From Bilabrum cf. latius (lineage: Eukaryota > Bigyra: Bicosoecida > Bigyra > Bicosoecida): DNA of 64,000 nt. The position numbers and the translations under genes are program-made. Under the pieces are notes generated by a model. That model worked only from the letters and a program-made list of their open reading frames with translations, had not been told where the DNA came from and made no database searches. Of the stretch, positions 1-12,000 are shown piece after piece (the first letter of the stretch is position 1; every line of letters begins with the position of its first letter). The stretch covers positions 1,240,001 to 1,304,000 of the forward strand of contig OZ237744.1 of the NCBI GenBank assembly GCA_965178125.1. The letters are read 5' to 3'.

Positions 1-3000
1 CAGCTGCCTCTCCTGGCCCTGCGGATGGAGCCCAAGGACGTGAGGAGCAAGCTGGCGCCAGAGGTGGTGGAGCTGCTCGCAGACGAAGAGCCCGCCGTGA
101 TCGTGGCGGCCATGCGGGCTAGCCTGGTTCTCGCCCCCATGCTGCCCCCCGGGGACAGGCGCACCCGGCTGCTGCCCGCGCTCTGCCTCCTGCTTGACGC
201 CGCGAGGGTGCCCACCCGGGTGGTGGCCCAGCCCGCCTCCCCCGCGGCGACCAGTCTGTTCGCCTCCCCAGCCGGCGCGCGGGAGGCGAAGAGGGACCGG
301 CTGAGGGCGAGGTCGCAGGGCATGGGCGGCGGGGCGGGGAGCGGCAGCGGCGGCGGCGGTGGGGCCGGTAAGGGGAGCAGCGGGGGCGCGGGAGGGTCCG
401 GCGGGGGCTCGTCCAAGAGCAGCGGCGGTGGGGCGGGGGGAGATAAAGGGGGGAAAGGGGGTGGGGGGGCTCCCGTGGGTGTGACTGCCGGGGGATCCCA
501 GATCTAGGTCCTACCTCCCGCGCTGGGCTCCCCCGAGGCCGCCGCGGTGTGGTCTGCCTCTGCCTCTGGATCGGCGACGAGTAGCTGGGGGGCCTCTGCG
601 CCGGACCCTGCGGACTACGCTGATGTGTCTGCCGGGGAGCCAGCGCTGGATGGTGGCAAGCGTGACCTGCTGCGGAACTGCCTGGCGCTGGAGTGCCCTC
701 GCCTGCTGCGGCTCTTTCACGCCCTGGGCGACCTGCAGGACCACGACCTGGGGGAGAGGGAGGGGGGTGATGGAGGAGATGCAGATGGAGAGGGGCCAGG
801 GAACAAGGTGAAGCGGGCCGCGGGTCAGAGACGCAGCAGCAGCGCGCACGATTCGCTTTCGGAAGCGGCGCGTCGGGCGAGGGAAGAGGTCGGGGAGGAG
901 GACGCGGACCAGCAGGTGGTGGGGCTGGCCATGGGCGGCTCCGCATCCCCTTCCCCGACGGCCGACATGATGATGATCGGCAGGGCTGTCGGTGCACCCT
1001 CCACGCCCCCGCCTCGACTCGCGGTGTCAACAGCGGTGGATGCAACCGTGCCAGCGTTCGCGTCACCCGCGGTACCCACCCCTGCGGGCATGATGGTGGC
1101 GCTGCTGCAGAGCCCAGAGGCCGGTGGGGCGGGGGCAGGGAGCGGCAGGCAAGTAGGAGCATCATCGCTGCCACCCTCCGCAAGCACCACTGCCCCCACA
1201 AGCGTCCCTTCCCAGTCGTCCTCCAGAGGGCCCAGCGGACTCAGCTTCAGGTCCCTGCTGGGCTTCTACATGTCTCTGACCAGGCATCCCGCCCGCAGGA
1301 TACGTGCCCTCTGCGCATGGGCGCTCCCTGCCTTCGCGGAGACCATGCGAAACAGCAGGCGGCTGGTGCCCCTCGTGCAGTCGGTGGTGCAGCGGCTGGG
1401 CTTCGACCAGGACCCCAGCGTCAGGGCAGCGGCGCTGCAGGCCATCGTGCCCGTGCTGGCGCATATCGGGGGCACTGCGGGCGCGGCCTCGCTGCAGTCT
1501 CCCCTCGCCATGGCACTGACAGACGATGCGCACGTCGTGCTCAACACGGCACTGGATTCGGTACACCTGTGGCTCCCCGCCATTGTTCCCCCGCTACCAG
1601 GGGGACCCGCGGCGCAGCTGCTGCCGGGGCACTGGCACGGGGCCCGGGAGGGCCTGCTGCACCCGCTGCTGTCTCTCCTCGGGGAACACATGCACCGCAG
1701 CAGGGTCGTGCTCAGCTGGAGGAGGCAGCTGCGCGTGCTGGTGGCGCTCAGGCACGTGGCATGCCTGCACCCCTCCCCGGACGTGCACGCGCTACTGCTG
1801 GCCCTCCTGGACAGGGGCCTCTCGGTGGCCGCCACGGCCGGGCTGCAGGCCAGGGCAGCGCACACGCTCGTGTGGATGGCCCGATTTGCCCCCTGCGGGC
1901 AGCTGCGGGCCGGCTTGGAGCAGACGATCCACCACCTGGTTGTTCTTTCGGAGGAGCCTCGGCTCAGGGCGCTGCTGGGTGAGATGGCTGGAGCCGCGTG
2001 CTGGCTGCACTCCCGGCGGGCCGTGTCCTCCGCCTACGTGCCCGCGCTCATCAACCAGCTGCTGGACGATGCCGCGCCACGGGTCAGGCGATCAGCGGCC
2101 TCGGCGCTAGGCTGCATCGGACCGTGGCTCTCGGCCGGGGCAGGTGACCCCGCAGTGGGGCAGGCCCTCGCGGATGTGCGAGCGGCTCTGCATGGAGGCG
2201 CGCAGGACGAGAAACAGGCGGTGGCGGCAGCTGCCCGTCGCGCGATGGATGCAATGACCAAAGGCGGGGGTGGGCCTGCTTCAGGGGGGGCTGCCTCCTC
2301 CTCCTCCTCGTCCTCCTCGTCTCTGGTCGCGGAGGCAGGTGTCCTGCGCGGGGTGGAAGGCCTGGCTCTCGTGGGGTTCCGCTCGATTCCGCAGGGCAAC
2401 GCCGAGGCCGCCACGAGCATGTCAGCGAGCCAGCAGGCGGCCAAGAGGGCCGCAGCTGCCTCTGAGCTGGGGCCTGGGGGGTCCCAATGGTCTGCATTCG
2501 AGGGCAGCCCGTTCGCTGACCCCGTACTGGGGAAGGGACCCCTGGGGGCAGGGCCCCCGGGTTCACCCATCTCCCGGCGAGGTGGTCCCAAGACTTCTCC
2601 CCCGCTGGCTCTCGCGGAGCAGGCAGCGGCGCGCGGGGGCCAGCCCTTCCTACCCTCGGCGTCTGCTATCGCGGGGGCCGGGGCCTTCCGCACTAGCCAA
2701 TCGGGTGGGGGCGGGGCCCAGGGCCAGATGCCTCCACCTGCCACCGCAGTGTACCTTGCGATGGGCCCTCGCCCAGGCCCTACCACCCCCAAAGGGACGA
2801 CCACGAAATGGGGGGAACAAGCCTAGGGGCAGGGGCAGGGGCGAAGTGCATCGCCCCGGCCCCACTCGGGACCTGTGCATGCAGCCGCAGTCGCGGGCGG
2901 TGGCGAGCCCAGCACTCCAGGCGGAAGCAACGCCGCAGCCCGTTTGTTCCCTGCGGTGGTGCTGCCCGTGGTAGGCCCTCCGCCGCCGAGAAGGGGCAAA

Positions 3001-6000
3001 AGAAGAGCCTCTGTGCACGGGTCCCCCTTGGCGGACAGGAGCTATGGCGGCTTGGACGCGAAAGGCCCGGGTTCAGAAGGGCCCGACGGTGGGGGTGCGG
3101 GTGGGGACGGGGACGCAGAGGGCGGCAGGCCCAGCAGGGGGCGTCGAAGAGAAGGAGGTAGGGGATCCGCTGCCTCGGGGGAGGGGGGTCCTCCTCCTCC
3201 TGCCCTCTCTGCCCTCGCTGGCGACATCGCGGGGCAGGCGTCTGGGTCTGGGTCTGGAGCTCCATCCAGAGTTGCTTCGGCGGCACTGGGTCAGGGAGGT
3301 GCTACAAGGAGGCTAGGCTCCGGCGGGAGGGCTTCCTAGTCCTCTGCTGGGCTGGCGAGCACCCTAGGTGTGCTAGAGCGGCTGGGGCACGAACAGGAGC
3401 AGTTGAGCGCGAGCGCCGGGGGCTCGCTGGGAGATGGAGCTGATGGCGGGGACAGCAGCAGCAGCAGCAGCAGCAAGCAGGCAGTGCTCCTCAGTTTCGC
3501 CAGCATGCCAGCCGCCGAGTACCTCGCCCGCCACGGAGCGTTCAGGGCGAGCTTGCTAGAGACTGCAAGCGGGTGGGCGTGCTGCGGGGACCTCCCCTGG
3601 ATGCCTGGGGGGCACATCTCTGCGGGCGCGATCGAGGACGGTGCCGTCGCCAGTGGGAGTGGCAGGCCTGCTGGGGCCCGATCCAGGTGGATTCCCGCCC
3701 ATTCAAGCGAGGAGGAGTCGGCTCGGGTGCGGGCCGAGGCGGTGCTGGCGGAGGGCAAGCAGGCGGAGGACGAGGCGAGGAGGAGGAGGGCGATCGAGCT
3801 CAAGCGGGAGCAGCTGAGGAGGGCGCAGGAGAAGACCGGGCACGCGGGGTCCGGTCTGCTGGGAGGCCGAAGCAGGCACGCCAGCGGGCCGGTGCGGTCG
3901 GATGCGGCTGCGCTAGGAAGTCGAGCGGGGCGCGGGCCGGATGGGGTGGGGCGCATCGGGGGGATCGGGCTGGTGGGGGATGGGGTGCTTGACTTCGCCA
4001 AGATGGTGCTGCTGGATGCTCAGCGGGTGCTGCAGGCGGGGGCAGGCTACAAGTACGACGGCCCGGCAGTACCGAACAGAAACCAAGGCAAGGACCAAGG
4101 CAAGGGTCAGGGCTAGAGGGACGACGGCAAGGCGAAGGGCGGGCCGGTGCTGGGCGGGGGGTCCTCTCGACTCCCAGCCGAGGCCCGCACGGTGTCCTCC
4201 GTGCTCACCTGCGGGGCAGGGGTGGTGGACCTGCTGGGGCACGCGCTGGGGCTAGGCAGCAGCTCAGCCCAGATGGAGAGCGCTGCGGAACACGCGGCGG
4301 CACGGCTGACTGCCGCGGCGAGCTCCGCGGGTCTGGACCTTTCCGACCTCGGACTGTCAGGGGAAGGGGGAGGGGGAGGGACCGGCCATGGGGCGGGTGT
4401 GACCATGGGCAGGCGCCAGGCCAGCTGGAGGCGGCGGCAGGGGTCGTCTCTCACGCTGTCGCCCATGCCCGGGGGCCTCTACTGCTCGGCAGACGGGAGC
4501 AGGTCTGCCCTTGGGAGGGGCTCTAGGGGAGAGGCCCGGCGCAGGGGAGATTTCCTGAGCTCGTATAGGCCCGGGGCACAGGCAGAAAGGGAGAGGCACC
4601 GGCGGGAGGGCTCATCGGGCGAGTCTGGAGCTGGCCGCAGCGCTAGTCCGGTGGGTGCGGGAGGGGAGGGGTCCTCTAGGCGGGCAGGGAGCTCCCAGGG
4701 GAGGAGGGCGGCGGGCGGGAGCGGTGCAGCGGGGCCGAGTCCGGGCACGAGCCCCGCGCGGAGCAGGGCCAATTCACACGGCGCCCGAGGGAACAGTGGC
4801 GCGGGAGGCGCGGGGGCCCTGGGGAGGCTCGTAGGTGGTCGCATGGCCGCGAGCCAGCTGAGAGGCGCGCGATCGGGAGCGGTTGCGGGGAAGCGATCTG
4901 GCGGTCTTCGCCTGGCCCGGGCCCTTGGAGCGGCGCGGTTGGGCGGGCAGCAGGAGGGCGGGGTTGGGGGCGCGTAGGAACAGCCTGTCGTCTCGGACGC
5001 AGATGCGGGAGCAGGTGCAGGTGCAGGTGCAGATGCAGATGCAGCTAGCTTGGTGAGCGAGGGGGCCGGGTCAGACGCGGATGCAGCGGCCAGGCCTGCA
5101 GCCGGAGGGCACCGGCAGGGAGGTAGGCTCGGGGGCGGGCTGCGGCTGCGACCCGAGGCAGGATCACGGCGGGCAGGCTCAAGGCGAAGCTTGAGCTAGA
5201 GTGCTAGTTTCTCCATGGGCAGTGGCAGCTTCTCAGATGCCGTGGGGATCGTGGTTAGCAGAAGCAAGGGGTCGGACGGGGTGGATGTGGCCCATGCAAG
5301 CTCCGAGGTGCGAGGTGACGGCCCAGCCGCTGGTGCTGAGGGTGGCCAAACTGGTAGCAGTGGTGCTAACGGTGCGCCCGGGGCGGCCGCGTCGGAAGGT
5401 GGTCGCATCATGCGTCGAGGACTGCTGGGGAGCCAGCGCGGGGCAGTGCGAAAGCTAGGCAGGATCGGGTCTGGCAGTCGGGCACCCAGTGGCGGCCTGC
5501 GGGACAGGTGGGGCCGGCATGCGCACCTGGGGCACGGGCACGTGGTCTCAGATGGCGGCCGGCCGGTGATTCACCGAGCAAGCACCACTGGCGCGTCAGC
5601 TTCAGCGTCCAGATCCTCGGCAGGGTCTCACAGCGTGTCGGGGGGGGTCGGGGTCGCTACGGGTAGCGTGGAGAACACTCGTGGAGGAGCAGGAGGAGAA
5701 GGGCAAGGACAAGGAGGGTAGGGTCAGGACGTGCTGGCCGGCCTCTCCGGTCTTGCTCGGGGCCGTGGCCAGGCTCCACACTCCGCGAGAGAGATGGGGC
5801 CCCGCCTGTCGATGGCGCAGCGCATGGACAAAGAGGCAAAGGTGGCTGCAGGGGCAAGGGCAGCGGCACAGGCTGGTGCTTCTTCCCGAGGACCCGGAGC
5901 ATCCAAGGTTCTCGGTGGCGGATTGCCGCTGGCGTCACCGCCGCCGAAGGGGGATGCGCTGGACGCTGAGATGGCGGCAGTGGCTCAGGGTGGCCCGTTG

Positions 6001-6240
6001 TCTGCCCCTGTCAAGGGGGCCTCGGGCCGCACTGGGACCGGTCGACTTGGTGGTGCAAGAGGGCACCGGTCGACAGTGGGTGCTGATGCAGATGGGACCA
6101 GTTCGCCCTTCGGGGGTGGCTTCGTGCCCGGGACACCTCCAGTTGGCTCGACCGAGAAGTCTGCCATCAGCAGCGCTCGCTCCAACTCGCTGGTGGGCGG
6201 GGGGCATCGAGTGCTAGGGGCAGTAAGGCAGCAGCCGTGA
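1..6240 (+). CDS. Giant HEAT-repeat protein with a long disordered tail (5' end outside window)
   Basis: One frame is open from base 1 to the TGA at 6238-6240, about 2,079 residues, if TAG is sense. In-frame TAGs lie at 505, 2824, 3337, 4114, 4975, 5197 and 5719. HEAT-like helical repeats cover residues 1-60 and about 415-755, with paired helices such as RVRRSAASALGCIG, and resemble PP2A-A or PP4-regulatory scaffolds. A Gly/Ser-rich segment at about residues 100-165 interrupts the two HEAT blocks. The remaining 1,300 residues are Gly/Ala/Ser/Arg-rich low complexity with one charged, coiled-coil-like stretch near 1240-1280. HEAT arrays act as protein-binding scaffolds, so a regulatory-subunit or trafficking role is inference. 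The true start is upstream; the ATG at base 25 is internal. After the TGA the same frame stays open for 32 codons and contains an 84-base repeat shared with the subtilase gene. Identity beyond HEAT protein is not recognised. Confidence 0.75.
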
Positions 6241-6579
6241 CCAGATCTGGAAAGTGCCAGTCTTCGAGAAGCGACCAGAGTTGTAGATCCAGAGAGAGGA
6301 GAAGAAGAAGGATCTGGTGGTGGCTGCTAAACCATATCCTCCCCCCGCCGGCGCTAAGCGGGGGCGATCGCGAATATCGATGGACCGCAAGCAGCACAGC
6401 TTCCCCGCAGAGGAGCAGTTCAGCTTGCGGGGCCCATACCGTGGGCTCGCTGATCCGTTTGTCCTGCCCAATGCATTTTCTCCCGAACGGTAGTGCGGGC
6501 TTTAACTTGTACACATGTATTCTCTCTCGGTTTGAATCCCATAAATCTATCGTCTCTCTGCTTGGATACCTACCGAAGC
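6241..6579. other. Spacer between two converging genes
   Basis: These 339 bases separate the TGA of the HEAT gene and the TAA of the minus-strand LRR gene. Apart from the 84-base repeat at 6257-6340 I see no gene or RNA here. Open frames across it lack family resemblance and have unlike codon use. Confidence 0.6.
6257..6340 (+). repeat. 84-base dispersed repeat, copy A
   Basis: This copy matches 13506-13589 at 77 of 84 positions without gaps. It begins just after the HEAT-gene TGA. In the same frame as that gene it would encode a Glu-rich then Gly-rich end (RGEEEGSGGGC) followed by TAA. Copy B is the actual C-terminus of the subtilase. This is either a duplicated gene-end fragment or a small dispersed element. 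Confidence 0.85.
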
Positions 6580-8350
6580 TTAGCTCAACGCACACACACA
6601 CCCTTCAATGTTCTGTATCGCATCTTTCCTGTCTACTTTATACTCACTCGCTCGGTATATCGCGCGCCTCCGTACCTCGCGAGCCATCGACCGACGCACC
6701 AGCATCGCGCACTCATCGTGCCCATTCCACACTGCTGCCTCCATCGCGTCCCGCGTTGACCCACCCATTTCCACCTTCCTCTCTGCACCGCCTGCCATCA
6801 CTCCCAGCCTCAGACGCTTCGCCAGCTCCAGCGGCCTGCCCTCCGCTGCAGCCCGCCACACAAGCCCCGCGTCCCTTTCGGCCTGCCACGCTGTGCGATG
6901 CTACAGCAACACACCTATGCGCTTGCGACGGTCGTTGAAGGCCCGCAGGCGGGGCAGCAGTGCAGGCATGGCTAGTTCCTGGTTGTGCGATCCGCACAAA
7001 GCTCCCCACCAGAAGTAGACGATGCGCGGGTTGGCCAACACTGCGTCCAGCATCCTGCCAAACTGCCGGTCAGCTTCCTCAGGACGATCCGGATCCATCG
7101 ACGATCCCATTTGCAACGATCGCAATGCCTGATTCTGCCTTATCGCATCGCACAGCAGACCCACGCGACAAACAATTGGCAACCTCCCTGCATGCATATT
7201 ATAATAGAACTTCATGTGCCGGATACTCCTGTTCTCGCGCACGATGCGGGCTCCGCACTCGCCCAAGATCTCATGGACCATTATGTTGCCCGTGTTCGGC
7301 AGAGTGATCCAGCTCATCTCCAGCTGCACCAGCGTGCAGTTCCTACTAAGCGCTTCAGCCCATGCCAGCACTACAGTGTGGTCCACGGTGCACTTCGACA
7401 GGCGGCAGCACTGGATGCTCTTATTGCACCCGATCGCCTCGGCAATGAGACGATTGCTCTTGTACAACTGCTGCCTGGCCTCTGGGGCAGTGGGCCGCTG
7501 TCCGAGCACGTAGTCTATCGTTAGCACCTCCAGACTGCACTGCGGGTCGGCGAGCACTGCATGCAGTGTTTCAGCGAACTCGACGGGTACAAAATTCAGT
7601 CCATCTAGAGTGAGGGCTCGCAGCCTACTCCTGCCACCGGCGTACAGCATGGCAGGCGCCAGGGCGGTCATGGCTCCCGGCTCCCAGCGATCAAAGCTCA
7701 ACTCTAAGCATGCCAGAGGCGGGCTGTCGTCCACTGGATCCATGCAAGCTGATGAGCATAGCAATGATGCTACGCCTGATTCCATGCACTTTGTTTGAAA
7801 TCTCAATGACCGCAGTCTTACGCCATCTGATCCAAGAGCCGATACAAGTTGCACCATATCAGTGTGTTCCATTATTCTCGGTAGCGTCACAATGGAGAAT
7901 CCCGCTTTGACTGCTTTCAGAGCCTCGTCGACGTCATCCCAACTCCCACCGAAGTCTCGCCGCTGGTAGCTGCGCAGTCCTGTGTATGGCGCCTACGAGA
8001 AACAGTGAGATATGGTTGACACGACATAATTAGGATTTGCAAGAGACAAAATCTTCACTGTACTGAGCATGGGTTGCGTACATACCAGGAAGTGGAAGTC
8101 GAGCGAAGGTTGGATGTAACCTTCTATCTCCCATGCAAACCTAAACATGACTTTCAAGAAATAGCTCTGGGTTGATACAGTGAAATTCAGCGGGCTAGGA
8201 AGGGAAGTTTTGAACTGCTGTGAAATGAACAGGTGAAAAATGTTAGGGAAAGCCAGAACCAGAATAATTTGTAGGGTAAAGAAACCACACAAAGTAATGT
8301 TATGTGTACACGACTGTCACAACAAAGGCAGTTACTGCCAACGCATTCAT
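6580..8350 (-). CDS. Leucine-rich-repeat-like protein with ankyrin-like C-terminus
   Basis: The model has three exons, 8321-8350, 8086-8217 and 6580-7992, joined in frame, giving about 524 residues ending at TAA. The main exon shows LRR-type (ribonuclease-inhibitor-like) segments: SLRFQTKCMESGVASLL, ALTLDGLNFVPVEFAETL, SIRHMKFYYNMHAGRL and ALRSLQMGSSM. An in-frame TAG at 6901 (read Gln) leads into an ankyrin-like tail with LVWRAAAEGRPLELAKRL and DAMEAAVWNGHDECAMLL-type helices. The role is probably protein-protein binding; function is unknown. Exons 2 and 3 are well supported by acceptor sites and phase. The 30-base first exon (MNALAVTAFV, signal-like) is tentative, and translation may start further upstream. 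One of only two genes here that end in TAA. Confidence 0.6.
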
Positions 8351-9090
8351 AACGTATTGCTTGTTTTTGTAGTTGATGCTCAATGATGAAGCAGGGACGC
8401 GGCTGCGCCAAGGGTTTCCTTTACCGATCACAGGAACTTGTCATCATGAATCAGCGCAAACCATGCAATCACTGCAGTTGCCAAGCTTGGTCATACTTCA
8501 TGATCATCTTATGATAGTGGCATACATAGGTTGGACTTGGAAGACGTGGTTCGTTGCGCCTTGCAGTCGGCAAGTTGGGGAGAGGTGGAATCTAAGTCAG
8601 TTGCACCTTCTCGCAACGGGGTAGTACAATGAAAGGCATATCGCCTCCTGCAGTGTATCTATTACATGGTGAATTCAAGTTGCAAACGGCATTGAATCCA
8701 AGTTGAATTGCTTGATCTGCCATGCATTGGCTAGGATCTCCCTGGCCACGCGGTAGCAACAGGTTCATGCAACTTGTATTCTATTTGATGTGGTTTGAAG
8801 CCGCGTATAAGCAGTACATGACGATTCTTGCAAGCCTTTCTTGCATTCCATACAATCTTGGAGGCGCAGTGCTGCTATCGAGGCTGACTTGGGAACACGA
8901 GCAGAGACGGCTTGTTCCACGGATGAGCTAGTAGCTCGGAAAATGGTACCCGTGATAGCCACGAGCGACATTGAGCTAAGCGATTGTGTCTTGGCGCCGC
9001 GCGGTGCGACCGTCAGACGGAGGTTCCGTTTCTTCGCGACATCGGATGCCAGGGGAGAAAGCTGCGGTCGCGGATCCACAGCCTCCAAGC
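8351..9090. other. Divergent spacer, no gene seen
   Basis: About 740 AT-richer bases between the start of the minus-strand LRR gene and the ATG of the subtilase. Short open frames exist on both strands but none has a recognisable family, good codon bias or splice partners. An undetected upstream exon of the LRR gene is possible. The stretch presumably holds both promoters; I see no clear TATA box. Confidence 0.5.
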
Positions 9091-12000
9091 ATGCAGAAAG
9101 CAGCAGTTCTTTGCATCATGACAATGTGCATAGGTGCTTCCATCGGTAACTCAACTTTGTCAGGTCGCGGCAAGGCGAGAAGGCACCGAAAGACGGGCAG
9201 AGATCAGGCAGTTTTGCAATCACAAGGTGAGCAGTAGCGGCGGCACTTTCGCACCTGATCGTCATTTCTCGGCTGCACACTGGATCTGAATATCCAAGTT
9301 TTCATTGGGTGCTGCTTGTCGCCATAAATCTTCTCTCGCAGACCCGAGCGATCCCGTGGAAGGTTCAGGCGCTGCTCCCGCTGGCTCCACGGCGGGAAGC
9401 GGTCCCTCGCATGAGGGGGCTGCTGACTCGCATGACTATTGTGAGCACATGATCTTTCATGTGGATACATTCGACTGGTCCGAGGGGCGGAAGCTGATCG
9501 TGTCTGCCATGCGCACTGATCCCAGGATCGTAGGCAGGCTGCTGGCCGATGCCGCCGGTGGGCTGACAGAGGTCCTCAAGAAGCCCCACGCCCCGCCAGT
9601 GACGCAAGAGGCTCAATCAGACACATCTGAAGTGTCTGCGGTCGGGGATGGTGCTGGTGAAGATACTGAAACGAGTATAGTCGCTCATGGACCCGACTTT
9701 GTCACAACCGCCACCCCTGCTGCCAAGGCAGGGCCACCCAACAGCCGCGACTTTACGGAAGAAAGCAGCATTGTCGAGGAAGCGCGTTTTCTTGCCGCCC
9801 GGAGGCCGGACGACGACTCTGCCACGACCCCCCCCACCACCACCAGCGGTACCGGCCGTACCGACCTGTGCACGTCCAAGGCCGCTGCCGTGCTGGCCCA
9901 GGGCAGGGGCAAGGCGGCCCGGGGCGTGCTCGAGCCTCTCTGCTGGATCTAGGCTGGCATCTAGTCATTCCTGGCTGAGTCAAGAGACGGGCCTGACAGC
10001 GATATTGGTCGCCAGCTCGCCATGGCGGTCGCAGCTGAGGCCCAGCGAGCCGCGGCTGTGTCAACGGGCGTGCTGCTGGGAAGTCTCCCTGATCTCAAGA
10101 TGACCTTCCAGTACCACCTGAGCATCGGCGGGTACCTTCCGAGCCGCAACACTGTCCACGGCCTCCCGCCGTCATTCAGCCAGGCACTCTTGTCTGAACT
10201 GGCCCGGAATGAGGGTGGAACTCGGGCTGGGGCTGGGGCTGGGTTGAAGTCTGGGGCAGGACTTGCTGGTCTCACGCTGGATGTGGTTCTGAAGGTGCTG
10301 TCAGAGCTGCGTGGGCTGGGTGAAGCAAGCGCTGGCAGCGGCATTTTCATTCCACAGCCAGGGGTGGTTGGCATGGCAGTGTGTACATCTCCTGAGCTTG
10401 CCAAGTCGCTGGAGGAAACCGGAAGCATCGGGAGCATGTATGAGGATCTACCCATGCAGCTCGCCAGCCAACCGGCGCACCTGCGCGGCTCGCCGGACGT
10501 GCATGCTGGTACCAACGATGTCCATGCTCTCCCCCCACGCAACTCCTCTCTTCTGCATCTAGATGCCTTCTCGGCTGCCGGTAGTACTTTGGCTCCACCG
10601 TTGCATGGCGTAGGTGAACCTCAACTGCACGATGCTGGAGCTGCTGTCACTTCCAGTGACGGTGCAGACGAGGATGCAGTGGTAGGAAAACACGGAGGTG
10701 CAGCGTCGGGGTCGGAAGGTGGCTCGTCGAGTGCAGCTGCCCCGTCGGCTGATCAATCGGCTATCTCCCCAGCAGGTCACTCTGGTCCATCATCTGGAGC
10801 TGGCGCTGATCACGGACCTGGAGACAGTGCAGATGTAGCAGTAGGTGGGGCGGCAGCTTGCGCGGAGGATGGTCGCCCTGCTGTGGTTACGGACCGACAC
10901 CAGGTGGTATTCATTCTTGACAGTGGCGTGCACTGTGGCTTCAGCGGGTTCCAATCTAGAGTGGGCGCATTCGACTGGATGGAAAGGGCTCTCTTGGAGG
11001 CCACGGGTGGTCGAGCTGATCAGTCGATGAGCAGAGTCTCAATGGGTGCCTCCATGCAAAGCCCTATCAGCCACAAGACATCCAGATCCAAGAAATTTGA
11101 CGTCGATATTGGTATTGCGTCTAGACCGGCTAACTCAGATGATTTTCATGGGACATCAGTTGCGAACTGTGCATGTGGGGGACAGGATTCCATCATCGTG
11201 CCTGTGCGGATCATAAGCGATCTATGGAACCCCGAGCAAGGTGGCTTGCCATGGGATGAAGAGCACCAGCTTGTCCACCCGCTGCACGGTGCCAAACCTG
11301 ACCCCGGAAGTCTCTTAACTCGTGACAAAGAGGGTAGGACTCAGTAGCAGCGAGCATCGTTTGCCGGCTGGGGACTCGCTGAGATCGTACATATGGCACA
11401 GAAGGTGCGATACACCACAGCTCGCGCAATGGGTGCAAGGTTTCGTCCGGGATCCATGCTTGGTGCAGTCAATATGGCCGTTGGGAATTGGAATGGGAAT
11501 GAGCAGGATAGAGAGGTTGTCGGGGAGGTACGAAGGCCTATTCTCCGGAGGCATGAACTGAGAAGAATCAGAGCCGAGCTGAATCACTTTTCGGGTATTT
11601 TGATGGATGCAGGCTTTGTGCTAGTGGGGGCAGCCGGCAACAACCACATGGATGCTGCTCACACCTACCCATGCAATTGTCCCCACGTCATTTGTGTTGG
11701 ATCCCATGCGAGCCAGGTGGCAGGCCTGGTTCGGATGTCATCGTTCTCGCACTACGGGTCAACAGTTGACATATTTGCCCAAGGAGAGAATATCCAACTG
11801 GTCGACCTTGAGTCGTTGGCGATCAAGGGTGAGACACGAGGAACGTCGTTTGCTGCGCCGCTGGTGACTAGATCCCTAGTGGCCATGGCTGGCAGCCTAG
11901 GAAGAGTTCGAGTTGACAGGGCACTTAAGCTCCTGCAGGCCAACAACGAGGAAGCGGAGCTGGCCGTCGCACAGGATCTCTCTGGCGTATTCAGTGCGGT

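Noticed and set aside
119-1201. Minus-strand Pro/Arg-rich frame of 360 codons
   Set aside because: Antisense shadow of the HEAT gene; composition reflects the complement of Gly/Ala codons.
6580-8350. Transposon or CRISPR remnants in the window
   Set aside because: No transposase, reverse transcriptase, terminal repeats or regularly spaced array was seen; the 90-base repeat is coding.
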